Assembly (NCBI GenBank): GCA_963576475.1
Contig: OY754981.1
Location: 15,012,716-15,076,715 of the forward strand
Direction: 5' to 3'
DNA length: 64,000 bases
Source of the DNA: Molanna angustata
Taxonomy: Eukaryota > Arthropoda > Insecta > Trichoptera > Molannidae
The position numbers were made by a program, and so were the translations under genes. Below the pieces are notes generated by a model. It did no database searches. It saw only the letters and a list, made by a program, of their open reading frames with translations, and was not told where the DNA came from. The number at the start of each line of letters is the position of its first letter. Within the stretch, counting starts at the first letter, position 1. Positions 1 through 10,590 of this stretch are shown here, one piece after another.

Positions 1-300
1 AATAGAAAAAAGAAAATCATAATTTAAAAATACAAAATAAATATAAAATACAATAAAATATATGTATAAATAAGAACAAAAATAAGAATAAAAAAAATAC
101 ATCAGATAGATACACAATGTTTATTGGAAGGAGGATAGGAAAGGAGAAAGGAAGAGGGATAAAGGGAAAAAGACGTGAATTTGTGTTTATGTGGATAGAA
201 AGTGTGACTTCAGATGCTTTTTGAATGCTATCAAGTTAGTGGCATCTCTGATACTCTCCGGCAATAGATTCCACATCCGAGCTGCATGAACTGTGAACGA
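1..300 (-). pseudogene. 3' end of a LINE, C-terminus of reverse transcriptase plus UTR
   Basis: Read on the minus strand, 300 down to 187 gives the typical end of a jockey/CR1-like LINE polymerase: SFTVHAARMWNLLPES, then IRDATNLIAFKKHLKSHF, and a stop at 187-189. The W-N-L-P and F-K-x-x-L-K pattern is the usual extreme C-terminus of such proteins. Bases 1-186 are A-rich on the plus strand and may be its 3' UTR. The coding part is cut at about 300, where a different repeat begins. Only about 38 residues remain, so the exact clade is unclear. Confidence 0.65.
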
Positions 301-637
301 GGTACTACTACAATGTTTTTTTTTTCATATAAAATTTTATTATCTAGTTGGGGTTTTTCGTCTTTTTTAGATTTTTTTTAAAAACTTTTGAAATATGGGT
401 AGTTAAACACACACATTTATAATACTTTTTTTTTTCTTTGAACTGTTTAAAAATGTTGAGATTTTGTATTTGCATATATTTATATCAATTTTCAATAAGT
501 TGGTGTTTTATTATACTTCAAAGTTGGAAAAACCGTGAAAAATATAGACCTGGCATACAAATCTCACGTATCTTGGCTGAATACTTTGTCGATATGTTAA
601 AAGAAATAAATTCTCTTGAACAAATCGATAGTTGGAA
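301..637 (-). mobile_element. Family T TIR element, partial copy
   Basis: The block aligns by eye, on the minus strand, with the long copies at 8703-9640 and 34229-35209. Shared strings include a diverged form of TATCTAGTTGGGGTTTTTCG and the terminal inverted repeat TCGATAGTTGG near 628-637. It is AT-rich and carries no credible protein. It directly abuts the truncated LINE end at 300, so its insertion or a deletion probably cut that LINE. Confidence 0.5.
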
Positions 638-1207
638 AATTTTGTATTTTAGTTAAAGTCACTATTTTTGTAGATACATAGTATTACGTATGGAGGCGGA
701 AATATGCGCATATCATTAATATAGTTTTCGGCAAGTATCTTGACAATTTTCGATGGAGTAGGGGACTGCTTGCACATCAACCAATCGAGCAAAAAACCTA
801 CAATTTTGTTGAAAAATATGTTGACGATTATAATGTATATCTTATCGTATATCGTACAAAACTATTTGACTAAATTTACAAATGGAAACAAATATTTTCT
901 TAAATATTTTACGTTGTTGATTTGCGTTTTAAAGTGTTTAGTGGAAGAATCCCAAACACAATAACGTTTGGTCCATAAACTTCAGCTTCTGGTTGATTGA
1001 TCCGTTTCCACGACCCCCATCCGACAGACAAGGTTCTATCTCGAGTGCCGACTACAGCCGTACTTGAAGTTTTAATTTGACGTTAAACGACCACATTTTG
1101 ACATATTGTTCATTTTAAAAGGTTCTAGTTATTGATACGTTCAAATAAAATAATACACTAATTATTTTTTTAATAATCAGAACAAAATCAAGTATTATTT
1201 TCTAATA
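638..1207. other. AT-rich DNA, no gene seen
   Basis: No coding pattern, RNA gene or clear repeat boundary was found here. The short open frames have the composition of random AT-rich sequence. Confidence 0.5.
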
Positions 1208-1606
1208 ACTAGGTGCATGTAACACATGAAACCCAACTGTCGATAGCAATGGTATGATGTATAGTTGAAGAATAAGTACCAAAATATAAACCCGTAAATC
1301 CAAATTTTTTAATATATTCATATATTTAGTTTTCTATGTAGGCATGCATGTTAAGATAGGACAGTCCTTTTTTCCTACCCGAAATATGAAAACAGCATGA
1401 TGGTACCTATGTATGTTTGGAGATTAATTATTAAACTTTAAAGTCTTCTTACATATTGGGTATAGGCGACTGCCATACAAATAGTATGAAGCAATGTCGT
1501 CACTAAATTCAATTTTTATAAAAATTGAGATGGACTACTACAATGTTAATATTTTTTATAGCAAATTAAAATATCTAGTTGGGGTGTTTCGGCTTCTTTC
1601 GATTTT
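1208..1606 (-). mobile_element. Family T TIR element, truncated copy
   Basis: It starts with ACTAGGTGCATGTAACACAT and CCAACTGTCGATAGC, the conserved right end of the family in reverse orientation. It continues through GAAAACAGCATGATGGTACC and ATATCTAGTTGGGGTGTTTC. The match to the long copies is lost after about 1606, so roughly half of the element is missing. It is non-coding. Confidence 0.65.
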
Positions 1607-1814
1607 TTTACTTTATGTACTTGTGTCCTATGTGCAGTCCAAATTATAAGTTCAATTCACTTCATATTACTCCTCTTTTTGATAAGTATGAGATAGAATC
1701 TTTAACTGATCGATTCATATCATATATTTTTTTTCACTTTATGGTTACGTTTACTTTTATTACAGTTCATTTTTACAAAATGAATGTGGGTGTGTTTTAA
1801 AAGGTAGGTGGTTT

Positions 1815-1925
1815 GTTTGGCGTCGCGGCGCTCACCGCATGGCGCCGTCAGAGCTTTCCCCCCTCCCATGTCCCCCTACACTTTCCTCCTACCTGCCCCC
1901 CCAACCTCACCCATCTGCCTACGGC
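1815..1925. other. Short GC- and C-rich patch
   Basis: A block with GGCGTCGCGGCGCTCACCGC followed by C-rich runs stands out against the AT-rich background. No open frame or known site could be tied to it. A similar GC patch (GGCGCCTCCCGGGCGGCGCG) lies at about 46275. Confidence 0.35.
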
Positions 1926-2429
1926 ACAACATAATATTTGCATCAGGGTAGCTTCATAGTCGCCCATTTCGTACTAAACTGCCTACAATCAAGTTTTATG
2001 TTATTTTCATTTTTGCTTGCACAAAACGTTGAATGAATAAGTCATTTATTTTCTGAAGCTTTACTCTTGCTAGTGCTTATGTATTTATACTACAGGAAGC
2101 AAACCATATAAAACACACTCTTTATAATAGCGTTTCCCAGCGTGGGGCCCAATTTGACCGTTAAGGAGAGCAATTCTAAAACAGACTTGTGCAGAGTTGA
2201 AATTAACAATATGGAGACTCTGACCCGAATGCACAGTCCTAGGTACCTAAATACTAACTCCTAACTTCACTGAAGTATTTAGTATTCTTAAGTTAGCAAT
2301 TGCGTTGCAGAGACATCACTCACTAAATACTAAGTACGACGCCAAACTTAAGGTCGATGGCGTAGATTTTCACATCATTGTGTATGAAGAAAAGAGATAG
2401 ATAGCTTTCTATGGGCTTAGAAAGCTATT

Positions 2430-3555
2430 TTATTTATTTATTTTATTTTTCATTTGTTTGGAAACTTAACAGCTATACATTTATAATACTTAATTTCAAA
2501 TGAGAATACAAAATAAATAGCCAATTATAAAGTTTCACATATTTAAATTATTATACATTATTAATGTTGGGTAGTCATTGTAAGATGGTGAGTGTATGTG
2601 GGGGAAAGGGAAGGGTAATGGATATAGGAAAGCGTTGATAAGGAAGGGATGAATGTTTAAGGAAAGTAGGTTTGATTTTTAACCAGTAATATTACCAATA
2701 ACTGCGCGTAATTGGCGTTTCATCGATGTCTGTGTGGAGTTAAATATATCAGGTTGGGGGTCAAGACTATTGTAATAATTTAAGCATCTGTTGACATAAT
2801 TATTCTGTGCGTAATTTGTTCTGCAGTATGGTGTATAGAAAAGGTGATTTTGGCGTGTTGTTTTCATGGGGCAGTTGAAAGAAATTTTTTGGAGTAGGTA
2901 AGAGCTGTCTACAAGGTTATTAAGTATTTTATAAAGCAGATAGACATCGGATATCTTTCTTCTTTTTTCAAGTGATATAAACCCATGTAATTTTAAAGAT
3001 TGGTCATAATCATGGCGGTAAATTTTTTTTCTAAAATTAAGCGTTTTAACAAACCTTCTCTGAATCCTCTCAATTCTGTCGATGTGAATATTGTAACTAG
3101 GGCTCCATACGGTTGATGCAAACTCCAAATGACTTCTAACGAAGGCATTAAATAGAAGAACTAGCGAGGTTGTTTCTTTGAAGGATTTGCTTATTCTTTG
3201 TATGAAACCCAAGTTTCTGTAGCTTTTATTTACGACAGAATCAATATGAGGAATAAATGATAGTTTGTTATCAAGGATAACGCCTAGGTCTCTCGCTTCG
3301 AGTTTTTGCGACAGTATATTATTATTAATAGTGTAGTGAAATTTAATTACATTTCTGCTTCTACTGAAACTCATTGAGAAACATTTATTTATATTTATAT
3401 ATAATTGATTTTTTTCACAGTAGCGAAAAAGGTTATTTAAATCCTGTTGTAGCAGTGAGCAGTCATGTGTAGATGAGATTTGTTTATATAATTTACTGTC
3501 GTCGGCAAAAAGAATTATTTCAGAGGTAGCTATGCATTGTGTTATTCTATCTATC
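2430..3555 (-). pseudogene. 5'-truncated LINE reverse transcriptase (jockey-like)
   Basis: The minus-strand reading frame runs from about 3555 to the stop at 2679. It begins just before the catalytic motif C, seen as EIILFADDSKLYK (polymerase aspartates in FADD), and covers the thumb (LEARDLGVILDNKLSF, HIDSVVNKSYRNLGFIQRI, FVRSHLEFASTVWSPSY) to the C-terminus. The last 231 codons have no stop. The palm motifs A and B and any endonuclease are absent, so the copy is dead by truncation. Bases 2430-2678 look like its 3' UTR, with an ATTTATTTATTT run at the tail side. Such enzymes act by target-primed reverse transcription. Confidence 0.8.
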
Positions 3556-3837
3556 TCTTTCTGACGTTTGACGTTTAAAATGTATTTTTGCTATAACAAC
3601 ACAAACATAATATGTAACCAACTTCACACCATCACACTTCACACTGACAGCTGGATGTCACAATTTTTTTTTAAATTCCACCGAATATTCGGCATCTCGT
3701 ATGGATCGCTGAATACTCTGTTGTGTATTTGATTTGACAAAATTACCAAATACATATTCAACGAAGCCGATAAAATCATCATCTACCGAAAAAATTTCGT
3801 ATTTTAGTATTAAACCACTCGTAAGGTTCCTCGCTAT

Positions 3838-4540
3838 CAACCTTTTTCTTCTTCTTCCGGTGCCATGTCAGGAACTCCCGACGTCGGCTATCACTCTGGC
3901 AAATCCCTCTCTGTCCTGTGCTGCCCGGAATATCTGTTCCACGGTCCTGAAGCCGGTCCATTCCCTAATGTTGCGCAGCCAGGACATCTGTCTCCTTCCA
4001 GTCCCTCGGCGACCTTCTATCTTGCCCTTCAGTATTAGTTGGAGCAAATGATACTTCTCCCCCCTCATTATGTGACCCAGATATGTGATCTTGCGGACCT
4101 TTATTGTGGACAGGAGGTTCCTGGTTGTTCTGGATCGACTTAAGACTTCTGAGTTCGTAACCAGATCTGTCCAAGGGATTTTGAGCATTCTGCGATGCAA
4201 CCACATCTCAAAAGCTTCCAGCCTGTTCATGGTGTTAACCTTCAATGTCCAAGTCTCACAGCCATATAGCAACACAGACCACACATAACATCTCATCATC
4301 CGCTGTCTCAGGTCCATATTGAGCTTTTCGTTGCAGTAGAAAGATCTCATTTTATTAAAGGCAGCTCTTGCTGCCTCAATTCTGCACTTAATCTCCATAT
4401 CTGGGTCCAGGGACTCCGAAAGAATACTGCCAAGGTACTTAAATTTATCCACCTTATCTATAACCTTGCCCATAAATTGCAAGGAAGAACCAGGATATTC
4501 ACATCGACCAAAAACAACCTTACTTTTTGACAATTCGCAA
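3838..4540 (-). pseudogene. 5'-truncated RTE-type reverse transcriptase, C-terminal part
   Basis: On the minus strand 4533-3868 is a 221-codon open stretch. It has the RTE thumb/connection signature: KFKYLGSILSES, CYVWSVLLYGCETWTL, MWLHRRMLKIPWTD, ITYLGHIMRGEKYHLLQLIL and RRGTGRRQMSWLRNIREWTG. The palm motifs and the endonuclease are missing. The plus-strand run TTTTTCTTCTTCTTCC at about 3841 corresponds to a (GAA)n tail, common in this clade. No target-site duplication was recognised. Confidence 0.8.
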
Positions 4541-4745
4541 ATGTTAGTTTACGCCGATGCGCATGCGCTAAGTATTTAGATAATATATGTCTCTGCAATG
4601 CAATTCTCATAGAAAAACGTCGTAGCATCCTTCAGTTAGGAAGCCACGTGATCTTCTAACTCAAGTGATTGACTGTGCAATGAAAACATGGTTAGTGTTT
4701 AGAATTTAGTTTTTAGCATTCGGACCTATGTCACAGTCTTGAAAT

Positions 4746-5540
4746 GTGTAAAAGTCCAGTAACATCTGCCCGTCATATTAGTAGTCGTGGTTTCAATATT
4801 AGACGTTATGGGGGTGTAGATAATCCTAACTATATGAATTTTAGAAAGGCCTAAGTGGAGCATGATACAAAAATGCTTGGGAAACACATTATTGTAGAAT
4901 ATTTTTAAAATATCACGTGGTATGTACCTACAGATAACTGAGTGCAATTTTTTACATGGTTGCTGGATATTTAGTTTTTATAATATTTTTCATCATTAAC
5001 GCGCAAATAAAATTACTCGCATAATTTAAAAACTTGAACTCTTCGTTGTTGCCCATGGACCTCTTCAATGTCAAGCAGATCTTATGATCTCGACAAACAA
5101 TTTTTTATCAAAGTGTTCAAGAAGTTTTATCATTGATACGGTATTATAACAAGATATTTAATTAGGAATTACAAATTTGACAGGGTTGCCAATTACTCTA
5201 AAGCTAATATAGAAATTTACAGGAATTGATTTTATTGATATGCAATTTGACTGTTTCCTTACATATTAACTATTTACCCTTTAGATATTTCTTTCAAGCG
5301 GTTATCTTGACTACAATTTATGCTTATTGAAACATCAAAACTATGTTATTTGATTGTGTTAATTATATTAATATTATTTTTTTTAATTATTAAAAAGTGA
5401 ACGAAGAGTCTCTCTAAATTACTGCAATATTTTTTTATAAGAAAAGTTTCTTACAAAAAATGGTGATTCATGTTTCAACTTAGCTATTTAAACTTCGTAC
5501 GTCAAGTAGAGTACAGAAATATGTGATGTCATCACAGGTA
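4746..5540. other. AT-rich DNA, no gene seen
   Basis: Nothing with coding character or clear repeat structure was recognised in this stretch. Confidence 0.45.
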
Positions 5541-5565
5541 AATCAAATATTTTTAGATATTACTA

Positions 5566-5634
5566 TAGCATCAGAAATAATATCTAAAAATATTTACATG
5601 ATTTAAATATTTTTAGATATTATTTCTGATGCTA
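5566..5634. repeat. Perfect 30-bp inverted repeat with 9-nt loop
   Basis: The left arm 5566-5595 (TAGCATCAGAAATAATATCT then AAAAATATTT) is an exact reverse complement of the right arm 5605-5634. The spacer 5596-5604 is ACATGATTT. A third, direct partial copy of the right arm (AAATATTTTTAGATATTA) lies just upstream at about 5545-5562. No coding context was found. It sits 11 bases before the R1-type 3' end. Confidence 0.85.
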
Positions 5635-5645
5635 CATAAAAAAAA

Positions 5646-5825
5646 ATCTGACCTCAATGATAGTCCACGAGTGTGAATTACACTTTTTGATTCTTTGTAT
5701 TCTTAACCTAAAGAATTTCATAAGCTACTCTTCTTGATATGCATTTCTTTGTCACTCAGCGTTCGGTTGTAGGGGTCGATTATAGCCCCCCACATGCGAA
5801 CAGGGTGGTGGTGGTAGTAGCTAAA
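5646..5825 (+). mobile_element. 3' terminal fragment of an R1-type LINE
   Basis: Only the 3' UTR is present. It aligns with the UTRs of the two longer copies (12465-13638 and 15911-16806): GACAGTCCAC/GATAGTCCAC near the start, CATRAGCTACT in the middle, and the end GGGTGGTGGTGGTAGTAGC. No poly-A follows. It is a severely 5'-truncated copy and is more diverged than the other two. Confidence 0.75.
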
Positions 5826-7369
5826 CGGATTTTACCAACTGAACAAAAATATAACATTAAATGCCTCAGTAAAAGCAAACGCGTATTAAAGTCTACGGTT
5901 TGTATAAAATAAGAGGCTAGCTATTTTGAACATTTTTTCAACTGCCACATAACATGTCTTAACATAAATAACAGCAGTGTGCATATTTAACTGAAACTTG
6001 AGTCAGCTTAAACTATTTATTTTTATATCCTCAGAGGGTTAATCTCGAAACTTTTCTACTATCGAATAAAACGTAAATCCTTCTAGATCGATCATATCTT
6101 GAGATTCATTGGCAAAACCCATTTCAAGTGATATTTAATTACGAATTGGAACAAAGTCATAGTTTAATTTTTGGAATTAATTGAAACACTTTTTTGAAGA
6201 TTTTTTGAAGAAACTTTGACATTTTGAAGACACTACGGTAATTTTTATCATTACGCTAACAATACACAAAACAAAAAGTAAGTTATTCTCAGCTTTCAAA
6301 ATTATTAGGAAAATGAGTATGCAAGTGTTCAATTTTTCAGTGAAAGAATCTTCTCAAATGAAACAGCATTTATTCGACTACTTTTCTACAGTTGCGGTGA
6401 GTGATAAATAAACTCGATCGTTTGGTTGATTTTGAGTACGTATGAGGATAACTTCTTCTTCTTCCTTAGCCTCGTGACACTTGACGAACATTCTCTCTCC
6501 ACATTGAATGGTCTTGGGTAAATCAAAGGGCTTCAGCGATTGAATATCCTGTAGCGAACTTGACAAGATCACTCCATCAGGTCGGTAAGCGACCTCTGTA
6601 TCTGCTACCCTTTACGATTACCATTACGACGGGCTTCTAGAGGTTAACAGAATAATTCCTTCTGGCAAAAGCTACATCTAAAACGAGGATATAGATATGA
6701 GTACTTGTTTCAGACATTGAAAAATACTTAAAGATAAATTATAATTAAAATTAATATCGACTTCTCATTCAAATTAATTTTCAATATTCAAATCATGGCA
6801 TTAAGGTTAGGTGAGGTTAGATAAATTCCTACTGACTAAGTTTGTCTGGTTTCGATTGTCTCCAAAATGTAATTATGCGAAGTTGAGTTTTCGATATCGA
6901 ACGGGTACAATGTTTTGTTGTGAATCGTAATCCTAAGCAGGTAAAACAGTCACGCGATTATATTAATTGTTTTACTGACCGCATTGTTTATTTGTGTATT
7001 CGGGAAAGCTCGGGGGTATCGTGTTTCTCTTTCTATCCCCAAGATGTCGGGTGGGAGGAAGCAAAGGTAGTAAAAATTTTCATGGTTATTTAACATTCGG
7101 AGAAAATTTCATCAGTAGATCGATCGAAAGGTCGAGAGCGGTCATTATGCTCGTATTCAACTATGAAACTTGTTCAACTCTTTACGACCCCTTTCTAATG
7201 AGTCAAACTAACATTTCCATCGGTTTATTCTAAGTTGGTCGTATTATTTTAATTCAATTGTGTGTAAAAGTATTATTTTAATTCAATTTTGTTTTGTGTC
7301 GCCTGAGTGGTAGATTTTTATTTATTTACGCAGCTTTTTATAAATAATATTACGTATAAACAAATAATT
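5826..7369. other. AT-rich DNA, no gene seen
   Basis: Short open frames occur (for example 6378-6572 and 6994-7233), but none shows a recognisable motif, splice pattern or codon bias. No RNA gene was recognised. Confidence 0.45.
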
Positions 7370-7495
7370 AAGCCCTAGAACAGGGTTACCTAGTTGGGCA
7401 GCAGTAATCTTCATAATAGTCTTTGTGATAAAGGTGTGAAAAATAAATAAAAAAAATAAATAAAAAAAAAAATTGAAAATAACAACAAAAAAAAT
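7370..7495 (+). repeat. Retroelement 3' UTR-like end with A-rich tail
   Basis: CCTAGAACAGGGTTACCTAG followed by a (AAATA)n/poly-A tail matches a second copy at 23610-23775 (CCTAAAACAGGTTCACCTAG). The tails are on the same strand. This looks like the 3' end of a LINE or SINE. No coding part was recognised upstream. Confidence 0.45.
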
Positions 7496-7799
7496 CCTCA
7501 GTCATCAAAAATAAATTAATTCAATTGTTTTTTATTTCAAACTTTTACTTCTGACTTTAAAAATAATGGTTCGGTATGATGCAAATCTAAAAAGGTTCTG
7601 CCTCATCGTAGTGAGGTGGTTTATACAAAAAACAAATTTAAAATATAATTTATTTAATTATTTTTAATTGTATTTTTTTCTTATATTAATTGTTTGTATA
7701 TCGTGATAATATATTTTGGTTTTCAATAATAAAAAGAAATAAAATTGAAAATTAAAAAAAAATTAATTTTTATTTCTTTATTTATTTATTTAATATTTC

Positions 7800-8045
7800 T
7801 TCTCAGGCTATTTGTATTTGTATTGCTTTTCAGGCAACTAACAGATGGTATGTCAAATATTTATTTAACATGCAACCAATAACAAGTTGGAACATTCTTG
7901 AGACTTATGATATTTATCGTCTCACAGATACATACTGAAAACCCAATTAAAAATGTGTCTCTACCGGGAATTGAACCCGGGACCTTTCGCTCAAAAATTA
8001 CATAGATACGACTGAGCCAACTTAGCCATGAAGGCTGACTAATGG
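7800..8045 (-). mobile_element. tRNA-derived SINE, copy 1
   Basis: On the minus strand the head carries an A-box-like TGGCTCAGTCG and a B box in GGTCCCGGGTTCAATTCCCG, the internal pol III promoter of a tRNA. A body follows (GTCTCAAGAATGTTCCAAC on the same strand, then a conserved GTTGCCTGAAAAGC). A second copy lies at 56140-56352. The anticodon region is degenerate, so it is not a tRNA gene. Confidence 0.75.
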
Positions 8046-8702
8046 TATCTTTTACCTAGGTGAGGTTCATAATGCTATTGAGGTTGTAGAGTAAATGTAT
8101 CCAAGATCACATTAATTCAAAATAAAAATGCATTCATTACATACCGTTTTAAATATTTTTATAGGTATTTACAGCGAATAAACAACATAAGAAATTCGAT
8201 ATTATGAGAATGTAAAAAAATATTACTTTGATGAAGAAAATATAAAAAATACGAAATATTTCGTGTAGTTTTCACTAACCTCTTTGCCTTCAAGTTCTGC
8301 GAAATTGAGAGATTCGGATAGAAATTACAAAATTGTATATTGAACCACTTTTAATTTAAATACAAAGATTATAATCATATTATTACTTGGTTTCAAAAAT
8401 CCCATTAAAATAATATTATGTATACATTTGAGTAACAGGATAATTTACCAATGAGTAATAGTGAAAGTTTTCTCCGATAACATTTGGTTGAAATAGATAG
8501 AATTTCATTAGTTTTGCGTGTTACATTATTTCGTTGATAAATTCGTTCACAGTTGTTTTAGATACTTGATATGTTTGTGTGTAATGAGTTAATAGATTCG
8601 AATCAAATAATTTATGTAAGATTCAATTCTGATTCTAAATATATATTTATTTGACTTGGCAACATGAGCAATAAAATAAATGAAATCATAAAATTGTTAT
8701 TA

Positions 8703-9640
8703 ATCCTACTGTCGATTCGTTCAAGAGAATGAAATTCTATTGAATGAAGAGGCAGTTAAATCCAAGATGCGTGTACGAAGGAACATTTTGTATGGCGTAG
8801 TGGACTTTTTGCATGCTAATAACACGAACTAGAGGCTCGCAGCATATATGTTCCCATACATGGATTTACTCAGAATTCGGAGTAGAACATTTTATGTGAG
8901 TTTTATGTGTGTCTGTGTGTCCATCCCCTCCTTATAACTTTTGATCCGCTCAGTATACAGAGCCCATATTTTCAGAATATATAAACAGTTATAGGCGTAC
9001 AAAACTTTTATACTCAGAATTGTTAATTTTTGTTTCAGTCAGGGGTTATCAACTTTTGAAATTTTGGTTTATTTATCCATATATCTCAGAAACCATAAAA
9101 TCTAGAACGCTGAAAATTGGTATAAACATAGAAAAATATAAATTTCCAGGGTTTCTCAAACATTTTTTATTAAGAAAAATATTTTTTTATGATAAATTTA
9201 TGAGTTTAACTGCATATATTTCCAAAGTTTTTAAAAATATCGAAAAAAGCCGAAACACCCCAACTAAATAATTTAATTTTCTATAAAAAATATTAACATT
9301 TTATTAGCACATCTCAAATTTTTAACAATTTTTATAAAAATTGAATTTAGTGACGACATTGCTTCATACAATATATAAGAAGACTTAATTGTTTGATACT
9401 AATCTCCAAACATACATACATACCATCATGCTGTTTTCATATTCTGGGTAGGATCAAAGGACTGACCTCCATACTAACCTATCTTGACATACATACCTAG
9501 GTACATGTGTTGTATAGAAAACCAAATATCTTAAAATATTAAATAATTTGTATTTATGGGTTTATAGTTTGGTACTTATTCTTCAACTATACGTACTATC
9601 GCTATCGACAGTTGGATCTCATGTGTTACATGCAACTAGT
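8703..9640 (+). mobile_element. Family T TIR element, full-length-like copy A (938 bp)
   Basis: It starts ATCCTACTGTCGATTCGTTC and ends ATCGACAGTTGGATCTCATG plus TGTTACATGCAACTAGT. The terminal inverted repeat is ATCCWACTGTCGAT. The body includes AAGATGCGTGTACGAAGG, GGCGTAGTGGACTTTTTGCA and GAAAACAGCATGATGG (reverse). It has no transposase and is probably non-autonomous. A frame at 9020-9271 overlaps it and is not credible as a gene. Confidence 0.8.
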
Positions 9641-10011
9641 GCATAGATAATATAATAAATATTCAAACAAAATGAAAAATGGATAATATTTCAATAATTT
9701 TAAATTCATTCCACAGTTGATTTCTTTCTTTTAAGTATTTATTTTTATTTTTTTTATTTATTTATTTAACATAATAATTTTACAAAAAACAAATCAAGAG
9801 ATAATTCACAGGTAATAATATTTTTACAAATTTTTCTTAAGAGTGCCTCATCAAAAAGATTACAAATCTTGTGCTTGATGAGGGAAATCACTTATAAAAA
9901 AAAATAAAAAATATCAAAACAAAGCAATTAAACAAAGTCAAACAATAGAGTATTTAAATCAAATCAACATGAATAAAAAATCAAATAAACATTAAAATAC
10001 CATATACATCA

Positions 10012-10250
10012 TGGAGGGCACTCAACAGATTAAGAACAGGCGTCACCCGCTGCTACAGTAACCTCAAAAAATGGGGCTACAGAGAGGAAGATACCTGTGA
10101 GTGTGGCACAGTGCAGGACAACTCGCACCTTCTCTCATGCCCCTTGATTGGAGTTACATGTGCACATGAAGGAAAACGGCATACGGGTGGCCGAGCACTG
10201 GAGGTTTCTAATTTGATGGTATTCCGGACACGGAAAGTAAGTAAGTAACA
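10012..10250 (+). pseudogene. LINE C-terminal fragment with zinc-knuckle-like motif
   Basis: Translation from 10012 gives WRALNRLRTGVTRCYSNLKK then WGYREEDTCECGTVQDNSHL and LSCPLI. The C-x-C-x8-H-x3-C pattern is common at the C-terminus of non-LTR polymerases. Downstream, in another frame, IRVAEHWRFLI follows, and the fragment ends in an (AAGT)n tail at about 10237-10250. It is 5'-truncated and frameshifted. Confidence 0.65.
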
Positions 10251-10445
10251 TTAAAAAAGTTTGAAAATATATGAAAATGAGAAATATACAAATGAGTAAA
10301 CATATCTAAACACATATTCAAATAAAACAAAAGGAAATAAATGAAAATAAATTGAAAAATGAGCAATATAAACTATTTAAACATACCAAAACACATATTT
10401 AGAAATAAAAAAAGAAAATACTCGCAAATGACAAAAATCAAACAA

Positions 10446-10590
10446 ACAGTATAAGTCCTCTTTATTCCTGCAGGTCGTTTCCATCTTGGAAATCCATTGT
10501 TGCATCCACTAAAAAACTCTTCCAGAAGTTTCTGTCCTAGCTCTGCTTTTCTTGGGGCTGTTGCAACTGAGAGACCAAATACTATTTTTA
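10446..10590 (-). pseudogene. Possible RTE C-terminal scrap
   Basis: On the minus strand a short frame reads DRNFWKSFLVDATMDFQDGN before a stop. It resembles the D-R-x-x-W-x-x-F/L ending of several LINE polymerases. The piece is short and interrupted by a stop, so the call is weak. Confidence 0.25.

Larger units (their letters stand above)
2175..4745. repeat. Possible TIR/foldback element split by LINE insertions
   Basis: The left flank (about 2175-2350) and right flank (about 4550-4745) carry inverted matching strings: TTGCGTTGCAGAGACAT with CTAAATACTAAGT on the left, and the reverse complement of ATTGCATTGCAGAGACAT with CTAAATACTTA on the right. Both ends also show a TCCGAATGC/CCGAATGC match. 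This suggests one inverted-repeat element now separated by the two LINE fragments. The matches are patchy, so the reading is tentative. Confidence 0.35.

Noticed and set aside
7940..8045. tRNA gene on the minus strand
   Set aside because: A and B boxes are present, but the cloverleaf does not close and the same sequence recurs at 56140-56352 with a shared body. It is a tRNA-derived SINE.
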